Shown here piece by piece: positions 45,607-54,328 of a DNA stretch of 64,000 bases (the first letter of the stretch is position 1; each line of letters starts with the position of its first letter). Under the pieces are notes generated by a model. That model did no database searches. It saw only the letters and a program-made list of their open reading frames with translations, and was not told the DNA's origin. The stretch comes from Rhizobium sp. C4. Its GTDB lineage: Bacteria > Pseudomonadota > Alphaproteobacteria > Rhizobiales > Rhizobiaceae. A program made the position numbers and the translations under genes. The stretch is from assembly GCF_021026315.1 (NCBI RefSeq), contig NZ_JAJNCX010000002.1:62001-126000 (forward strand), given 5' to 3'.

Positions 45607-47262
45607 TCACGCCCCGCCATACTGCCGCACCAGTTCCGGCTCCAGCACGAGATTGTCGAGCCAGGTCGGATCGAGTTTCGGTACCGAGGAGAAGAGCAGC
45701 TTCGAATAGGGATGGGTGGGTGATTTCACATCTTCCCGCGTCAGGTGCTCGACCTTCTCGCCGCGGTACATGACCATGATCTCGTCGCAGATCGCCTCGA
45801 CCACCGATAGGTCGTGGCTGATGAAGATGTAGGAGAGGTCGAGTTCGCGCTGCAATTCCTTCAGCAGTTCGATGATCGCAGCGGCGACAACCGTATCAAG
45901 CGCCGAGGTGATCTCGTCGCAGATGATCAGCTTCGGATTGGCGGCGAGCGCCCGGGCGAAGTTGATGCGCTGCTTCTGTCCGCCGGAGAGTTCGGCAGGG
46001 TGGCGGTAGCGCAGCGCCTTCGGCAGGCGCACCATGTCGAGAAGTTCATCGACGCGGGCGTCGCGCGCCTTGCCCTTGAGGCCGTGATAGAAGCTCAAAG
46101 GCCGGCCGAGAATGTCCTCGATGGGCTTGGCCGGGTTCAGCGCCGTGTCGGCATATTGGAAGACGATCTGCATTTCGCGCAGCGCGTCGCGTGATCGCCG
46201 CCGAGCGTTGTGGTCGAGTTCCTTGCCGTCGAAGACGATATTGCCGGCATTCGCGGGCAGGATGCCGGCGATGCAACGCGCCAGCGTCGACTTCCCGCAG
46301 CCGGATTCGCCGATGATCCCGAGATTGCGGCCCTTTTCGACCGAGAGGCTGACCGAGCGCACGGCCGTCATGAACGGCAGGCCATCGGCCTGGATCGGGC
46401 CATAGCCGGCAATGACGTTCTCGATCTCAAGCAGCGGGCGCGCCTTGTCGGTTCGTTTGCCGGCAAATTGTGTTTCCTTCGGCTCGAAGGCGGCCAGAAG
46501 TTCCTGCGTATAAGGATGGGTGGGCGTTGCAAGGATTGCTTCCGTCGTGCCTTCCTCCTGCACCTCGCCGCCCTTGAGCACGACGATGCGGTCGGCGATC
46601 TGGGCGACGACGGCGAGATCGTGCGAGACATAGACGCCGGCAATGCCGCCGGCTTTCATCACCGACTTGAACGCCTTCAGCACGTCGATCTGCGTCGTCA
46701 CGTCGAGCGCCGTGGTCGGCTCGTCGAAGATCACGAGCTTGGGATCGCCGATCAGCGCCATGGCGGCGGCAAGCCGCTGCAACTGCCCGCCGGAGACCTG
46801 ATGCGGATAGCGCCCGCCGATGGTTTCGGGCGAAGGGAGCGACAGGGCCTTGAAAAGTTCGATGGCGCGGGCGCGTGCCTGGTCCGGGGTCATCAGGCCG
46901 TGAATGCGGGTCACTTCGATGACCTGATCCATGATCGTCTGCGACGGGTTGAAGGCGGCAGCCGCACTTTGCGGCACATAGGCGACTTTGGTGCCGCGAA
47001 TGTCGGCCCGCTCCTGCTCGGAAAGCTTCGCCATGTCCTTGCCGTCCACCAGCAGCGCGCCGCCGGAAATGCGGCAGCCGGGGCGGGTATAGCCCATCAG
47101 CGTCAGGGCGATCGTCGTCTTGCCCGAACCGCTTTCGCCAATCAACGCCACGATCTCGCCCTTCGCGATGTCGATATTGACGCCCTTGATGATCTCGATG
47201 CGGCGGCCGGCATCAGTCTTGGCCTCTACATGCAGGTTCCTGATTTCGACAAGCTTGCTCAT
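45607..47262 (-). CDS. Fused ABC ATPase (DppD-DppF type), peptide/opine importer
   Basis: A 551-residue protein with two complete ATPase halves. The first has Walker A GESGSGKTT (about 43-51), signature VSGGQLQR and Walker B LVIFDEP. The second has GESGCGKST (about 320-328), signature LSGGQKQR and LIICDEIT. Each half ends in a peptide-transporter C-terminal segment (PTHPYTQELL and PTHPYSKLL). It thus replaces separate DppD and DppF proteins. It is the last gene of a six-gene minus-strand operon, 1 base after the DppC-like gene. Confidence 0.95.
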   Translation of the reverse strand: MSKLVEIRNLHVEAKTDAGRRIEIIKGVNIDIAKGEIVALIGESGSGKTTIALTLMGYTRPGCRISGGALLVDGKDMAKLSEQERADIRGTKVAYVPQSAAAAFNPSQTIMDQVIEVTRIHGLMTPDQARARAIELFKALSLPSPETIGGRYPHQVSGGQLQRLAAAMALIGDPKLVIFDEPTTALDVTTQIDVLKAFKSVMKAGGIAGVYVSHDLAVVAQIADRIVVLKGGEVQEEGTTEAILATPTHPYTQELLAAFEPKETQFAGKRTDKARPLLEIENVIAGYGPIQADGLPFMTAVRSVSLSVEKGRNLGIIGESGCGKSTLARCIAGILPANAGNIVFDGKELDHNARRRSRDALREMQIVFQYADTALNPAKPIEDILGRPLSFYHGLKGKARDARVDELLDMVRLPKALRYRHPAELSGGQKQRINFARALAANPKLIICDEITSALDTVVAAAIIELLKELQRELDLSYIFISHDLSVVEAICDEIMVMYRGEKVEHLTREDVKSPTHPYSKLLFSSVPKLDPTWLDNLVLEPELVRQYGGA

Positions 47263-47263
47263 A

Positions 47264-48112
47264 TCAGGCGCTCCGGTCGCGGATCTTGCGGGGAAGGTTG
47301 TCGATCAGCAGGTTGACGCTGATCGTCAGGCTGGCAATGGCAATCGAGGGTGCAATCACCGCAGCCGAGCCAAAGGACAGGCCTTGAATGTTTTCATGCA
47401 CCAGCGCGCCCCAGTCGGCGAGCGGCGGCTGCACGCCGAGGCCAAGGAAGGAGAGGCCGGAAAGCAGCAGTACGATGAAGACGAAACGGATGCCGAAATC
47501 GGCGAGAACCGGCCGGATGATATTGGGCAGGATTTCCGAGACGGCAAGATAGAGCGTGTTTTCACCGCGAATGCGGGCAACCGTGATGAAATCCATCGTG
47601 TTGACGTTCACTGCCAGCGCACGGGCGAAGCGATAGGAGCCCGGCGTGTAGATGAAGGCGAGTGTCAGGATGAGCGATGGCAGCGAGGAGCCGACGGCGG
47701 CCACGACAACGAGGCCGAACAGCTTGCTGGGAATGGAAATCATCGCATCCATGAAACGGCTAAGCGCTGCATCGAACCAGCCGCCGATGACGGCAGCCGC
47801 CATGCCGAGGATCACGCCGCAGGACGAGGCGATCAGCACGCCGGCCAGCGCAATGCCGAGTGTGTAGCGCGCGCCATAGATGATGCGGGACAGCATGTCG
47901 CGGCCGAGATAGTCCGAACCCAGCCAGAGCTTGGCGCTCATCGGGCCGAAATAGTCCATGTCAACGATCTTGCCGACCGGATAGGGGGCGAAATGCGGGG
48001 CGAAGAGCGCCACCACAGCCCAGAAGAGGATGACCGCGAAGGCGAGAACGCCAACGAGACTGAACGAGTAGCCGTAGAAGCCGGCGGAGGTCGACGGGGC
48101 GCTTTGCGTCAT
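47264..48112 (-). CDS. Peptide/opine ABC transporter permease, DppC type
   Basis: A 282-residue permease with six helices and the DppC signature GSDYLGRDMLSRIIYGAR near the N-terminus; the EAA-like loop is FITVARIRGENTLYLAVSEILPN. The ATG at 48112 overlaps the DppB stop (TGATG). Substrate is not determined by sequence; peptides, opines and amine derivatives all use this family. Confidence 0.93.
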   Translation of the reverse strand: MTQSAPSTSAGFYGYSFSLVGVLAFAVILFWAVVALFAPHFAPYPVGKIVDMDYFGPMSAKLWLGSDYLGRDMLSRIIYGARYTLGIALAGVLIASSCGVILGMAAAVIGGWFDAALSRFMDAMISIPSKLFGLVVVAAVGSSLPSLILTLAFIYTPGSYRFARALAVNVNTMDFITVARIRGENTLYLAVSEILPNIIRPVLADFGIRFVFIVLLLSGLSFLGLGVQPPLADWGALVHENIQGLSFGSAAVIAPSIAIASLTISVNLLIDNLPRKIRDRSA

Positions 48113-49062
48113 CAGCGGAGCCTCGGATTGGAGATGATGGCGATGATGTCGGCAATCGTGATCAGGATCAGATAGCCGGCGCAGAAGATCACCGCGCAGG
48201 TCTGGATCAGCGGCAGGTCGCGGGTGGCGACCGCATCGACCATGAGCTTGGCGATGCCGGGATAGTTGAAGATCGTCTCGATGATGATGACGCCGCCGAT
48301 GAGATAGGAGAGCGAGAGCGCCAGCGCATTGACGATCGGCCCCAGCGCATTGGGCAGCGCATGGCGCAGCACGATGCGGCTGCGCGACGCCCCTTTGAGC
48401 AGTGCCATTTCGACATAGGGCGTCGAGAGCGTTTCGATCACGGCGGCGCGCGTCATGCGGATGATCTGCGCGGAGACGACGAAGGTCAGCGTGACGACCG
48501 GCATGGCATACATGCGCAACAGGTCGGAAAGCGAATGCACCTCGTTGACGAAGGAAATGGCCGGCAGCCATTTGAGATAGACGGCGAAGAGGAGAACAGC
48601 CGTCGAGGCGACCATGAATTCCGGCACGGAAATGACACCGATGGTCAGCACCGTAACGATGCGGTCGTAAACCGAGCCGCGCATGACCGCCGAGGTAATA
48701 CCGAGTGTCAGCGCGAAGGGAATGGAAATGAGTGCGGTGATGCCGGCCAGCTCCATCGTGTTGACGAAGCGCCCGCCGATCAGCGTCGTGATCGGCATGT
48801 CGTTCGCATAGGACTTGCCCAGATCGCCGGTGATGAAGCCGCCACCCCAGCGCAGGAAGCGCAGGATGGCGGGATCGTCGAGATGCATGGCCTGGCGCAG
48901 GCCCGCCACGGCTTCGGGCGTTGCCGATTGGCCGAGCAGAATGGTCGCCGTGTCGCCCGGCAGCATGCTGGTGGCGAAGAAGACCGCGAAGGAGACGATG
49001 AGAAGGGTGATGACGGCAATCACCAACCGCTTGGCGATCATGTTTGCGATTTCTGAATTCAT
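48112..49062 (-). CDS. Peptide/opine ABC transporter permease, DppB type
   Basis: A 316-residue permease: N-terminal helix IAKRLVIAVITLLIVSFAVFF, then LPGDTATILLGQSATPEAV, and the EAA loop PYVEMALLKGASRSRIVLRHALPNALGPI. GGAGG 6 bases before the ATG at 49062 fixes the start. It lies 180 bases after the binding-protein gene, a gap that contains a perfect hairpin. Confidence 0.93.
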   Translation of the reverse strand: MNSEIANMIAKRLVIAVITLLIVSFAVFFATSMLPGDTATILLGQSATPEAVAGLRQAMHLDDPAILRFLRWGGGFITGDLGKSYANDMPITTLIGGRFVNTMELAGITALISIPFALTLGITSAVMRGSVYDRIVTVLTIGVISVPEFMVASTAVLLFAVYLKWLPAISFVNEVHSLSDLLRMYAMPVVTLTFVVSAQIIRMTRAAVIETLSTPYVEMALLKGASRSRIVLRHALPNALGPIVNALALSLSYLIGGVIIIETIFNYPGIAKLMVDAVATRDLPLIQTCAVIFCAGYLILITIADIIAIISNPRLR

Positions 49063-49203
49063 GTCAGACCTCCAGCCGCGTTGTCTGTTGACGGCAGCCA
49101 CACCACTTTTTCATCAAATGGCCACTGAAAGAAGAGCCGTCTGCGGCCGGCGGCGAAAGTCTCGCAGGACCGGGTTCATGCGCAGTGTCAAAACGGCGAT
49201 CGG

Positions 49204-49229
49204 GTCCGGAGGGCTTTGGCCCTCCGGAC
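49204..49229 (-). promoter_or_regulatory. Perfect hairpin after the peptide-type binding-protein gene
   Basis: GTCCGGAGGGC (49204-49214) and GCCCTCCGGAC (49219-49229) form an 11-bp perfect stem with a four-base loop, 13 bases after the binding-protein stop on the minus strand. No T-run follows, so it is probably an mRNA stabiliser or partial attenuator inside the operon. Confidence 0.6.
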
Positions 49230-49242
49230 GGGGTCAAGGTAG

Positions 49243-50844
49243 TCAGGCCTCGAGCCAGATATATTCAGCCATGGCATAGCCCATCATGCCGCCGAGCGGG
49301 TTGGGCAGCAGGCCTTTCACCTTCGAGGAAATGGCGTCCGCATTGGTGATATAGGCCGGGATGATCGTGCCGGCTTCGTCCGAGATCATGGTCTGCATCT
49401 CGTTGTAGATCTCGCGGCGCTTGGCCTGGTCGAGCATGCCGCGGGCCTCAAGCAGCATGGAGTCGAACTTGGGCGACTTGTACTGGCTTTCGTTCCACGG
49501 TGCGTCGGACGAGTAGAGCAGCGAGAAATAGATGTCCGGCGTCGGGCGCGGGTTGATATTGCCGAAATGGATCGGCGCCTTCAGCCAGTACTTGCTCCAG
49601 TAACCGTCGGAGGGCACGCGCTGCACGTCGAGCTTGAGGCCGATTTCGGCAGCCGAGGCCTGCATGATCATCGCCATGTCGATGGAATTGTTGGCCGCGT
49701 CCGAGGCAATGACCGGGATCGTCTGGCCGAGAACGCCGGCCTTTTCGAAATAGTGCTTGGCCTTGTCGGGATCGTAGGCCTTCGGCTTCAGGTCCGCATT
49801 GTGGAAGAAATTGGCCTTGGAGATCGGCTGGTCGTTGCCGACTTCGCCGAAGCCGCGCAGCGCTGCCGTGACGATCTGTTCGCGGTCGACCAGATATTTC
49901 ATGCCCGTGGCAAAATCGGGCTTGTTCATGTCGAGGCGGATGTTGAGGTTGGTATAGTTGCCGGAGGTCGACTTGGAGAGTTCAAAACCCTTCTGGGCTT
50001 CAACCAGCTTGGCCGAACGCGGGTTGATGGCCGAGGCGAACTGGATGTCGCCGGCCAGCAGCGCGTTGACGCGGGCATTGTCGTCGCCAATGGCGAAGAA
50101 TTCGAAACTGTCGAGATGCGGCAGGCCCGGCTTCCAGTAGTTCTTGTTCTTCTTGACGATGGAGCGGACGCCCGGCTCGAATGTTTCGAGAACGAAGGCG
50201 CCGGTGCCGTTGCCCTTGGAGAAATCGGTTGTGCCGTCCTGGACGATCATGAAGTGATGCAGCGCCAGGATGAAGGGAAGGTCGGCATTGGCGGCCGTGA
50301 GAACGATCTCGACCGTGTTCGGGTCGATCGCCTTGATCTCCGACATCTGGGCGGCGATCTTGGCAACCTTGGAGCCGACATTCGGATCAAGGTGGCGTTT
50401 CAGTGCGAAGACGACGTCGGCAGAGGTCATCGTCTTGCCGTCATGGAAGGTGACGCCCTTGCGCAGCGTGATGGTCCAGGTCTTGGCGTCCTTGGTGTCC
50501 ATCTTTTCGGCCAGTTCCATCTGCGGAACGCCGGCGGCGTCGATGAAGGTCAGGCGGTTGTAAAGCGAGCAGCAGCGCACATAGTCGGTGCCGAGCGACG
50601 CCTTGGCCGGGTCAAGCGTGTCGGCGTTGGAGGCGGAAAGGCCGGCCGCCTTGAAATGGCCGCCCGAAACCGGGGTTGCGGCAACGGCGCGCTCGGCGCG
50701 GCCGAAAACAGCGCCACCGGCGGTCAATGCAACGCCGCTTGCCAGCATCATCTTCAGGAGATCGCGGCGGGAGGCGCCACGACGGATGGCGTCTTCGACG
50801 CGGGCGTCGTCGGACTTCGTCCAGTTGGTAATCTTGTCGGTCAT
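49243..50844 (-). CDS. Peptide/opine ABC transporter binding protein, family 5
   Basis: A 533-residue periplasmic protein of the DppA/OppA family. It has a twin-arginine signal (SRRDLLKMMLASGVALTAGG, cleavage near AERAVAA). Mature signatures include LAEKMDTKDAKTWTITLRKGVTFHDGKTM broken by family positions, GTGAFVLETFEPG and YWKPGLPHLDSFEF. Family-5 proteins bind peptides, opines, nickel or amine conjugates. The gap before it (50845-51070) contains an AT-rich Lrp-like motif. Confidence 0.94.
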   Translation of the reverse strand: MTDKITNWTKSDDARVEDAIRRGASRRDLLKMMLASGVALTAGGAVFGRAERAVAATPVSGGHFKAAGLSASNADTLDPAKASLGTDYVRCCSLYNRLTFIDAAGVPQMELAEKMDTKDAKTWTITLRKGVTFHDGKTMTSADVVFALKRHLDPNVGSKVAKIAAQMSEIKAIDPNTVEIVLTAANADLPFILALHHFMIVQDGTTDFSKGNGTGAFVLETFEPGVRSIVKKNKNYWKPGLPHLDSFEFFAIGDDNARVNALLAGDIQFASAINPRSAKLVEAQKGFELSKSTSGNYTNLNIRLDMNKPDFATGMKYLVDREQIVTAALRGFGEVGNDQPISKANFFHNADLKPKAYDPDKAKHYFEKAGVLGQTIPVIASDAANNSIDMAMIMQASAAEIGLKLDVQRVPSDGYWSKYWLKAPIHFGNINPRPTPDIYFSLLYSSDAPWNESQYKSPKFDSMLLEARGMLDQAKRREIYNEMQTMISDEAGTIIPAYITNADAISSKVKGLLPNPLGGMMGYAMAEYIWLEA

Positions 50845-50998
50845 GTCATTCCCCTTCTTTGCTTCGGTTTGGGCGGGTATCCGTCTTTCGCGGACTTTCC
50901 GGCCCTGGTGATCGGTTCACTCGCGGCGTTTTTTGCCTTTTCTTAAAAATCAGTCTGGCATGTCCGCCGGGGCGTATCGTTCGATTTGGCCGTGGGCG

Positions 50999-51013
50999 GC
51001 AGCATAAAATTGC
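50999..51013. promoter_or_regulatory. Candidate Lrp-binding motif upstream of the binding-protein gene
   Basis: GCAGCATAAAATTGC lies 155 bases upstream of the binding-protein ATG, in the 226-base gap after the aminotransferase gene. Its first 13 bases (GCAGCATAAAATT) are identical to the reverse strand of the site at 44996-45012. Confidence 0.5.
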
Positions 51014-51070
51014 GAACTTGCTTCCTCCGGCGACATTTCGGTCAAATGCCGCCGGACTTCTTCGTTCCCG

Positions 51071-52444
51071 TCAGGCCATGGCCTTGCGGATATCCGCGTC
51101 CTGCAGCGTCTCATCGAGCGTCTTGCGGGTGCGCTCGACAATGGCGTCGATGTCGGCATCCGTGCAGCAAAGCGGCGGCGCATAGCCGAGCACGCCCTGC
51201 GGGAAGGCGCGGATGACGAGGCCATTGTCCCAGGCACGGTCGAAAATGCGGCGCGCCGGCTGGGCGGCTGCGGGAAGCGGCGTCTTCTTCGCCTTGTCCG
51301 TCACCAGCTCGACGCCATAGAGCATGCCGCGGCCGCGAATGTCGCCGACCAGCGGGTGGTCGCTGAGGCTCTGAAGGCCCGCCAGCAGACGCGCACCGGC
51401 CTTGCGGCCATTCTCCAGAAGCCCGCCTTCATAAAGTTTCAGCACTTCCAGCGCGACGGCGGCGCTGACCGGATGGGCGGAATAGGTGAAGCCATGGCCA
51501 ACGGCCGCTTCGCCTGCGCCATCGGCAATCACGTCATAGACATGATCGGCCATGAAGACCGCGCCCATCGGCACATAGCCGGAGGTCAGGCCCTTGGCGA
51601 CGGTCAACATGTCCGGCACGATGCCTTCGTCGGCACAGGCAAAGAGCGGGCCGGTGCGGCCGAAGCCGGTGATGACTTCGTCGGCAATGAAGAGAACGCC
51701 ATATTCCTTGCAGAGATCGCGCATCGCCTTGATCCAGCCCTTGGGCGGCACGATGACGCCGCCGGAACCCTGGATCGGTTCGGCATAAAATGCTGCGACG
51801 CGATCCGCGCCGATTCCTTCGATCTTGGCCTTCAGGGCCGCAAGCGAAGCCGCGATGATCGCAGCATCGTCTTCGCCGACCGGGTTTCGATAGGGATAGG
51901 GCGAGGGGATCTTGTGCTGCCAGTCAAAGGGCAGGCCGAAGCCGGCATGGAAGGCCGGCAGTGCGGTGAGCCCGGCGCCGACCGTGGTCGAGCCGTGATA
52001 ACCCTGCTGGATCGAGATGAACTGATCGCGCTGCGGCTGACCCTTGGCGTGCCAGTAATAACGGACGAAGCGGATGGTGGAATCCACCGCATCCGAGCCG
52101 CCGAGCGTGAAATAGACACGGTTGAGATCGCCCGGCGCGCGTTCGGCCAGTTCCGCAGCAAGCCGGATCGCCGGCTCGGAGCCGAGATCGAAATAACCGG
52201 TCGCATAGGGCAGCTCGCGCAATTGCTTCGTGGCCGCCTCGATGATGCTCTCATGGCCGTAGCCGGCATTGACGCACCACAGACCTGCAAAGCCATCGAC
52301 CAGCTGATGGCCATTGGCCTCGGTGACGGTTGCGCCGGAGGCGGATTTCAGCACCCGCACGCCCTGGCGCTCATGCCCGCGATAGGACGAGACGGGGTGG
52401 ATCAGGTGGGCGCGATCGAGTTCGATCAGGGAGTTGGCGAGCAT
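51071..52444 (-). CDS. Class III (omega-amino acid) aminotransferase
   Basis: A 457-residue PLP enzyme. The class III motif is FIADEVITGFGRTG (Asp about 250), followed by the PLP lysine in LTVAKGLTSGYVPMGA. GYHGSTTVGAGLTALP and VYFTLGGSDAVDSTIRF are typical of beta-alanine/GABA/putrescine:pyruvate transaminases. It is in an operon with a GNAT gene and a peptide-type importer. By context it would remove a terminal amino group from a GABA-like or diamine compound to give a semialdehyde for the dehydrogenases encoded at 55712-59706. Confidence 0.92.
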   Translation of the reverse strand: MLANSLIELDRAHLIHPVSSYRGHERQGVRVLKSASGATVTEANGHQLVDGFAGLWCVNAGYGHESIIEAATKQLRELPYATGYFDLGSEPAIRLAAELAERAPGDLNRVYFTLGGSDAVDSTIRFVRYYWHAKGQPQRDQFISIQQGYHGSTTVGAGLTALPAFHAGFGLPFDWQHKIPSPYPYRNPVGEDDAAIIAASLAALKAKIEGIGADRVAAFYAEPIQGSGGVIVPPKGWIKAMRDLCKEYGVLFIADEVITGFGRTGPLFACADEGIVPDMLTVAKGLTSGYVPMGAVFMADHVYDVIADGAGEAAVGHGFTYSAHPVSAAVALEVLKLYEGGLLENGRKAGARLLAGLQSLSDHPLVGDIRGRGMLYGVELVTDKAKKTPLPAAAQPARRIFDRAWDNGLVIRAFPQGVLGYAPPLCCTDADIDAIVERTRKTLDETLQDADIRKAMA

Positions 52445-52494
52445 GGGTGGTCTCCGGTTAAGCGTTTTGGGCCGGATCAGCGGCCGGATCGGGT

Positions 52495-53334
52495 TCAGCC
52501 GAGCGCCTGGTTGGCGAGCGCATAGACTTTTCGGCGTGCCTGTTCGGCATCCTCCTTGGGCGGCCGGCGCATGGCGATGCCGCCGCCGACATGGGCAAGG
52601 CCGATTTCGGTGAGCCAGGGCGCAATTCCGGTCTCGCTGCCGGTATCGACGCGCAGGAAGGCGCCGGGGCGGGAGGATGCGTGCCAGGCAATGAGCGCGC
52701 AGGCGGTCTTGGCATCCGGCGCGATGACCGGGCCGATGACCTCACCGCGGCCGAAGGGGCGGATCGCCGCCCAGGCCTCGATCGTCTCGCCCTTGCGGAT
52801 GACGGCGATCTCGCCGCGCTCGACCAGGGCATCGATCAGCGCCGAGCGGTCCGCGCCATAGGCTTCCCTGTCGAGCGCCTTGAGCGCATCAAGGTCGCCG
52901 GCCTGCATCTCTTCGATGCCCTCGGGGCGCTCGAGCCGGCGAACCTCGCCCTGATGCTGGCGGATGAGACCGGTCGTCACGAAGCCGAGCTTTTCATAAA
53001 GCGGCAGGCCTTCCTTGGTGGCGACGAGGCGGAGCGGCCGGCCATCGGCAAGGGCGACCGCTCGTTCCATCAGCGTGCGACCCAGGCCCAGCCCGCGCAT
53101 CGACTTGTCGACGATGACCATGTTGATCGTTGCGCAATCCGTGCCATAGGGCGTGACCAGCGTTGTGCCGGTGACGCGGCCGTCTGCATCCATTGCAGCA
53201 ACGCCCTCGCTCAACGCATGCGCCAGGACCCAGTCCTCGCGGCGATGCGGCCAGCTTTCGGCGCGCGACAGCGCCACTGCGCCGTCAATATGCTCAGGCC
53301 CGAAGGCGACGATGTCGATTTGGCTCTTCTGCAT
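52495..53334 (-). CDS. Tandem GNAT acetyltransferase, first paralogue
   Basis: A 279-residue protein with an N-terminal GNAT domain (about 5-135; acetyl-CoA loop RGLGLGRTLM, then LPLYEKLGFV) and a second C-terminal GNAT-like domain (about 140-270; RPFGRGEVIGPVIAPD). It is related by eye along its full length to 62541-63443: WPHRREDW against WPHRGADW, RLVATKEG against RLNATRAA, YALANQALG against YGLVSQTLG. First gene of the minus-strand operon with the aminotransferase and importer. The substrate is unknown; an amine of the pathway is a reasonable guess. Confidence 0.85.
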   Translation of the reverse strand: MQKSQIDIVAFGPEHIDGAVALSRAESWPHRREDWVLAHALSEGVAAMDADGRVTGTTLVTPYGTDCATINMVIVDKSMRGLGLGRTLMERAVALADGRPLRLVATKEGLPLYEKLGFVTTGLIRQHQGEVRRLERPEGIEEMQAGDLDALKALDREAYGADRSALIDALVERGEIAVIRKGETIEAWAAIRPFGRGEVIGPVIAPDAKTACALIAWHASSRPGAFLRVDTGSETGIAPWLTEIGLAHVGGGIAMRRPPKEDAEQARRKVYALANQALG

Positions 53335-53644
53335 GGCATTTCCTTTCCTGACATGAAGTCTCGTGCAGGATGGGGAAGCTAATCATCTGAATGGAGAGGC
53401 TGGCGCACTATCTTTCGCCGAAGCGTCGGGGTGGCGCCGCATCTTATGCTGTAGCCCCGGCAAGGCAGGGGGTTGAAAGGGGTGTGACCGGCGGCCGGAC
53501 GAGGGCTTTCGTGCAATAGTGTGCCAAACCGGATGGCAGATTAAAAACTTTGTGCTTCCCGGACGGGTCAATTCGGCCCGCGAGCGTTGGCAGGCCCGTC
53601 CTATGATCAGGTCAACGAAACATCAAAGCCAGAGGAAGAACGTC
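53335..53644. promoter_or_regulatory. Divergent promoter region of the amine locus
   Basis: A 310-base gap between the GNAT operon (minus) and the HAD-like gene (plus). No gene is seen in it. It holds motif-like stretches GCCGCATCTTATGCTGTA (53436-53453), and GGCAG followed by an AT core at 53535-53555, similar to the Lrp candidates elsewhere. GGCGCACTATCTTTCGCC at 53402-53419 is an imperfect palindrome. Confidence 0.45.
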
Positions 53645-54313
53645 ATGGCCCCCATTCGTCCGAAATATGTGTCCTTCGACTGCTACGGCACGCTGATCAA
53701 TTTCGACATGGCGGGAGCCGCCCGAGATCTCTATGGCGATCGTCTCGACGAGCAGGCCATGCAGAAGTTCATCAAGAACTTCTCCGCCTACCGTCTTGAC
53801 GAGATCATGGGCGCATGGAAGCCCTATGCAGAAGTCGTTCACAACTCGCTGTCGCGCACCTGCAAGGCCAATGGCGTGACCTTTAAGGACGAAGACGCGC
53901 AGATGGTTTATGAGCGCGTGCCGACCTGGGGTCCGCATGCCGACGTGCCGGCAGGCCTTGCCAAGGTGGCCAAGGAGATCCCGCTGGTCATCCTGTCCAA
54001 CGCGATGAACTCGCAGATCATGTCGAATGTCGAAAAGCTCGGCGCGCCCTTCCATGCCGTCTACACCGCCGAACAGGCGCAGGCCTACAAGCCGCGCTTC
54101 AAGGCCTTCGAATATATGCTCGACATGCTCGGCTGCGGTCCTGAAGACATGCTGCACGTCTCTTCTTCCTTCCGCTATGACCTGATGTCGGCCCATGATC
54201 TCGGCATCAAGAACAAGGTCTGGGTCAATCGCGGCCATGAGCCGGCCAATCCCTATTATGGCTATACCGAGATTGCCGACATTTCCGGCCTGCCGGGTGT
54301 TGTGGGTCTCTGA
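53645..54313 (+). CDS. HAD-superfamily hydrolase annotated as type II haloacid dehalogenase
   Basis: A 222-residue HAD protein. The nucleophile motif is FDCYGTLINF (Asp about 12), the second motif VILSNAM, the Lys in QAYKPRFKAFEY and the final acidic motif in DLMSAHDLGIKN. The layout is that of L-2-haloacid dehalogenases. The usual SSNxWD segment reads VSSSFRYD here, so true dehalogenase activity is doubtful and another small C-X or phosphate ester may be the substrate. AGAGGAAG precedes the ATG. It sits 15 bases before the FAD oxidase gene and is co-transcribed. Confidence 0.85.
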   Translation: MAPIRPKYVSFDCYGTLINFDMAGAARDLYGDRLDEQAMQKFIKNFSAYRLDEIMGAWKPYAEVVHNSLSRTCKANGVTFKDEDAQMVYERVPTWGPHADVPAGLAKVAKEIPLVILSNAMNSQIMSNVEKLGAPFHAVYTAEQAQAYKPRFKAFEYMLDMLGCGPEDMLHVSSSFRYDLMSAHDLGIKNKVWVNRGHEPANPYYGYTEIADISGLPGVVGL

Positions 54314-54328
54314 GAAAGCGTGAGCGCG

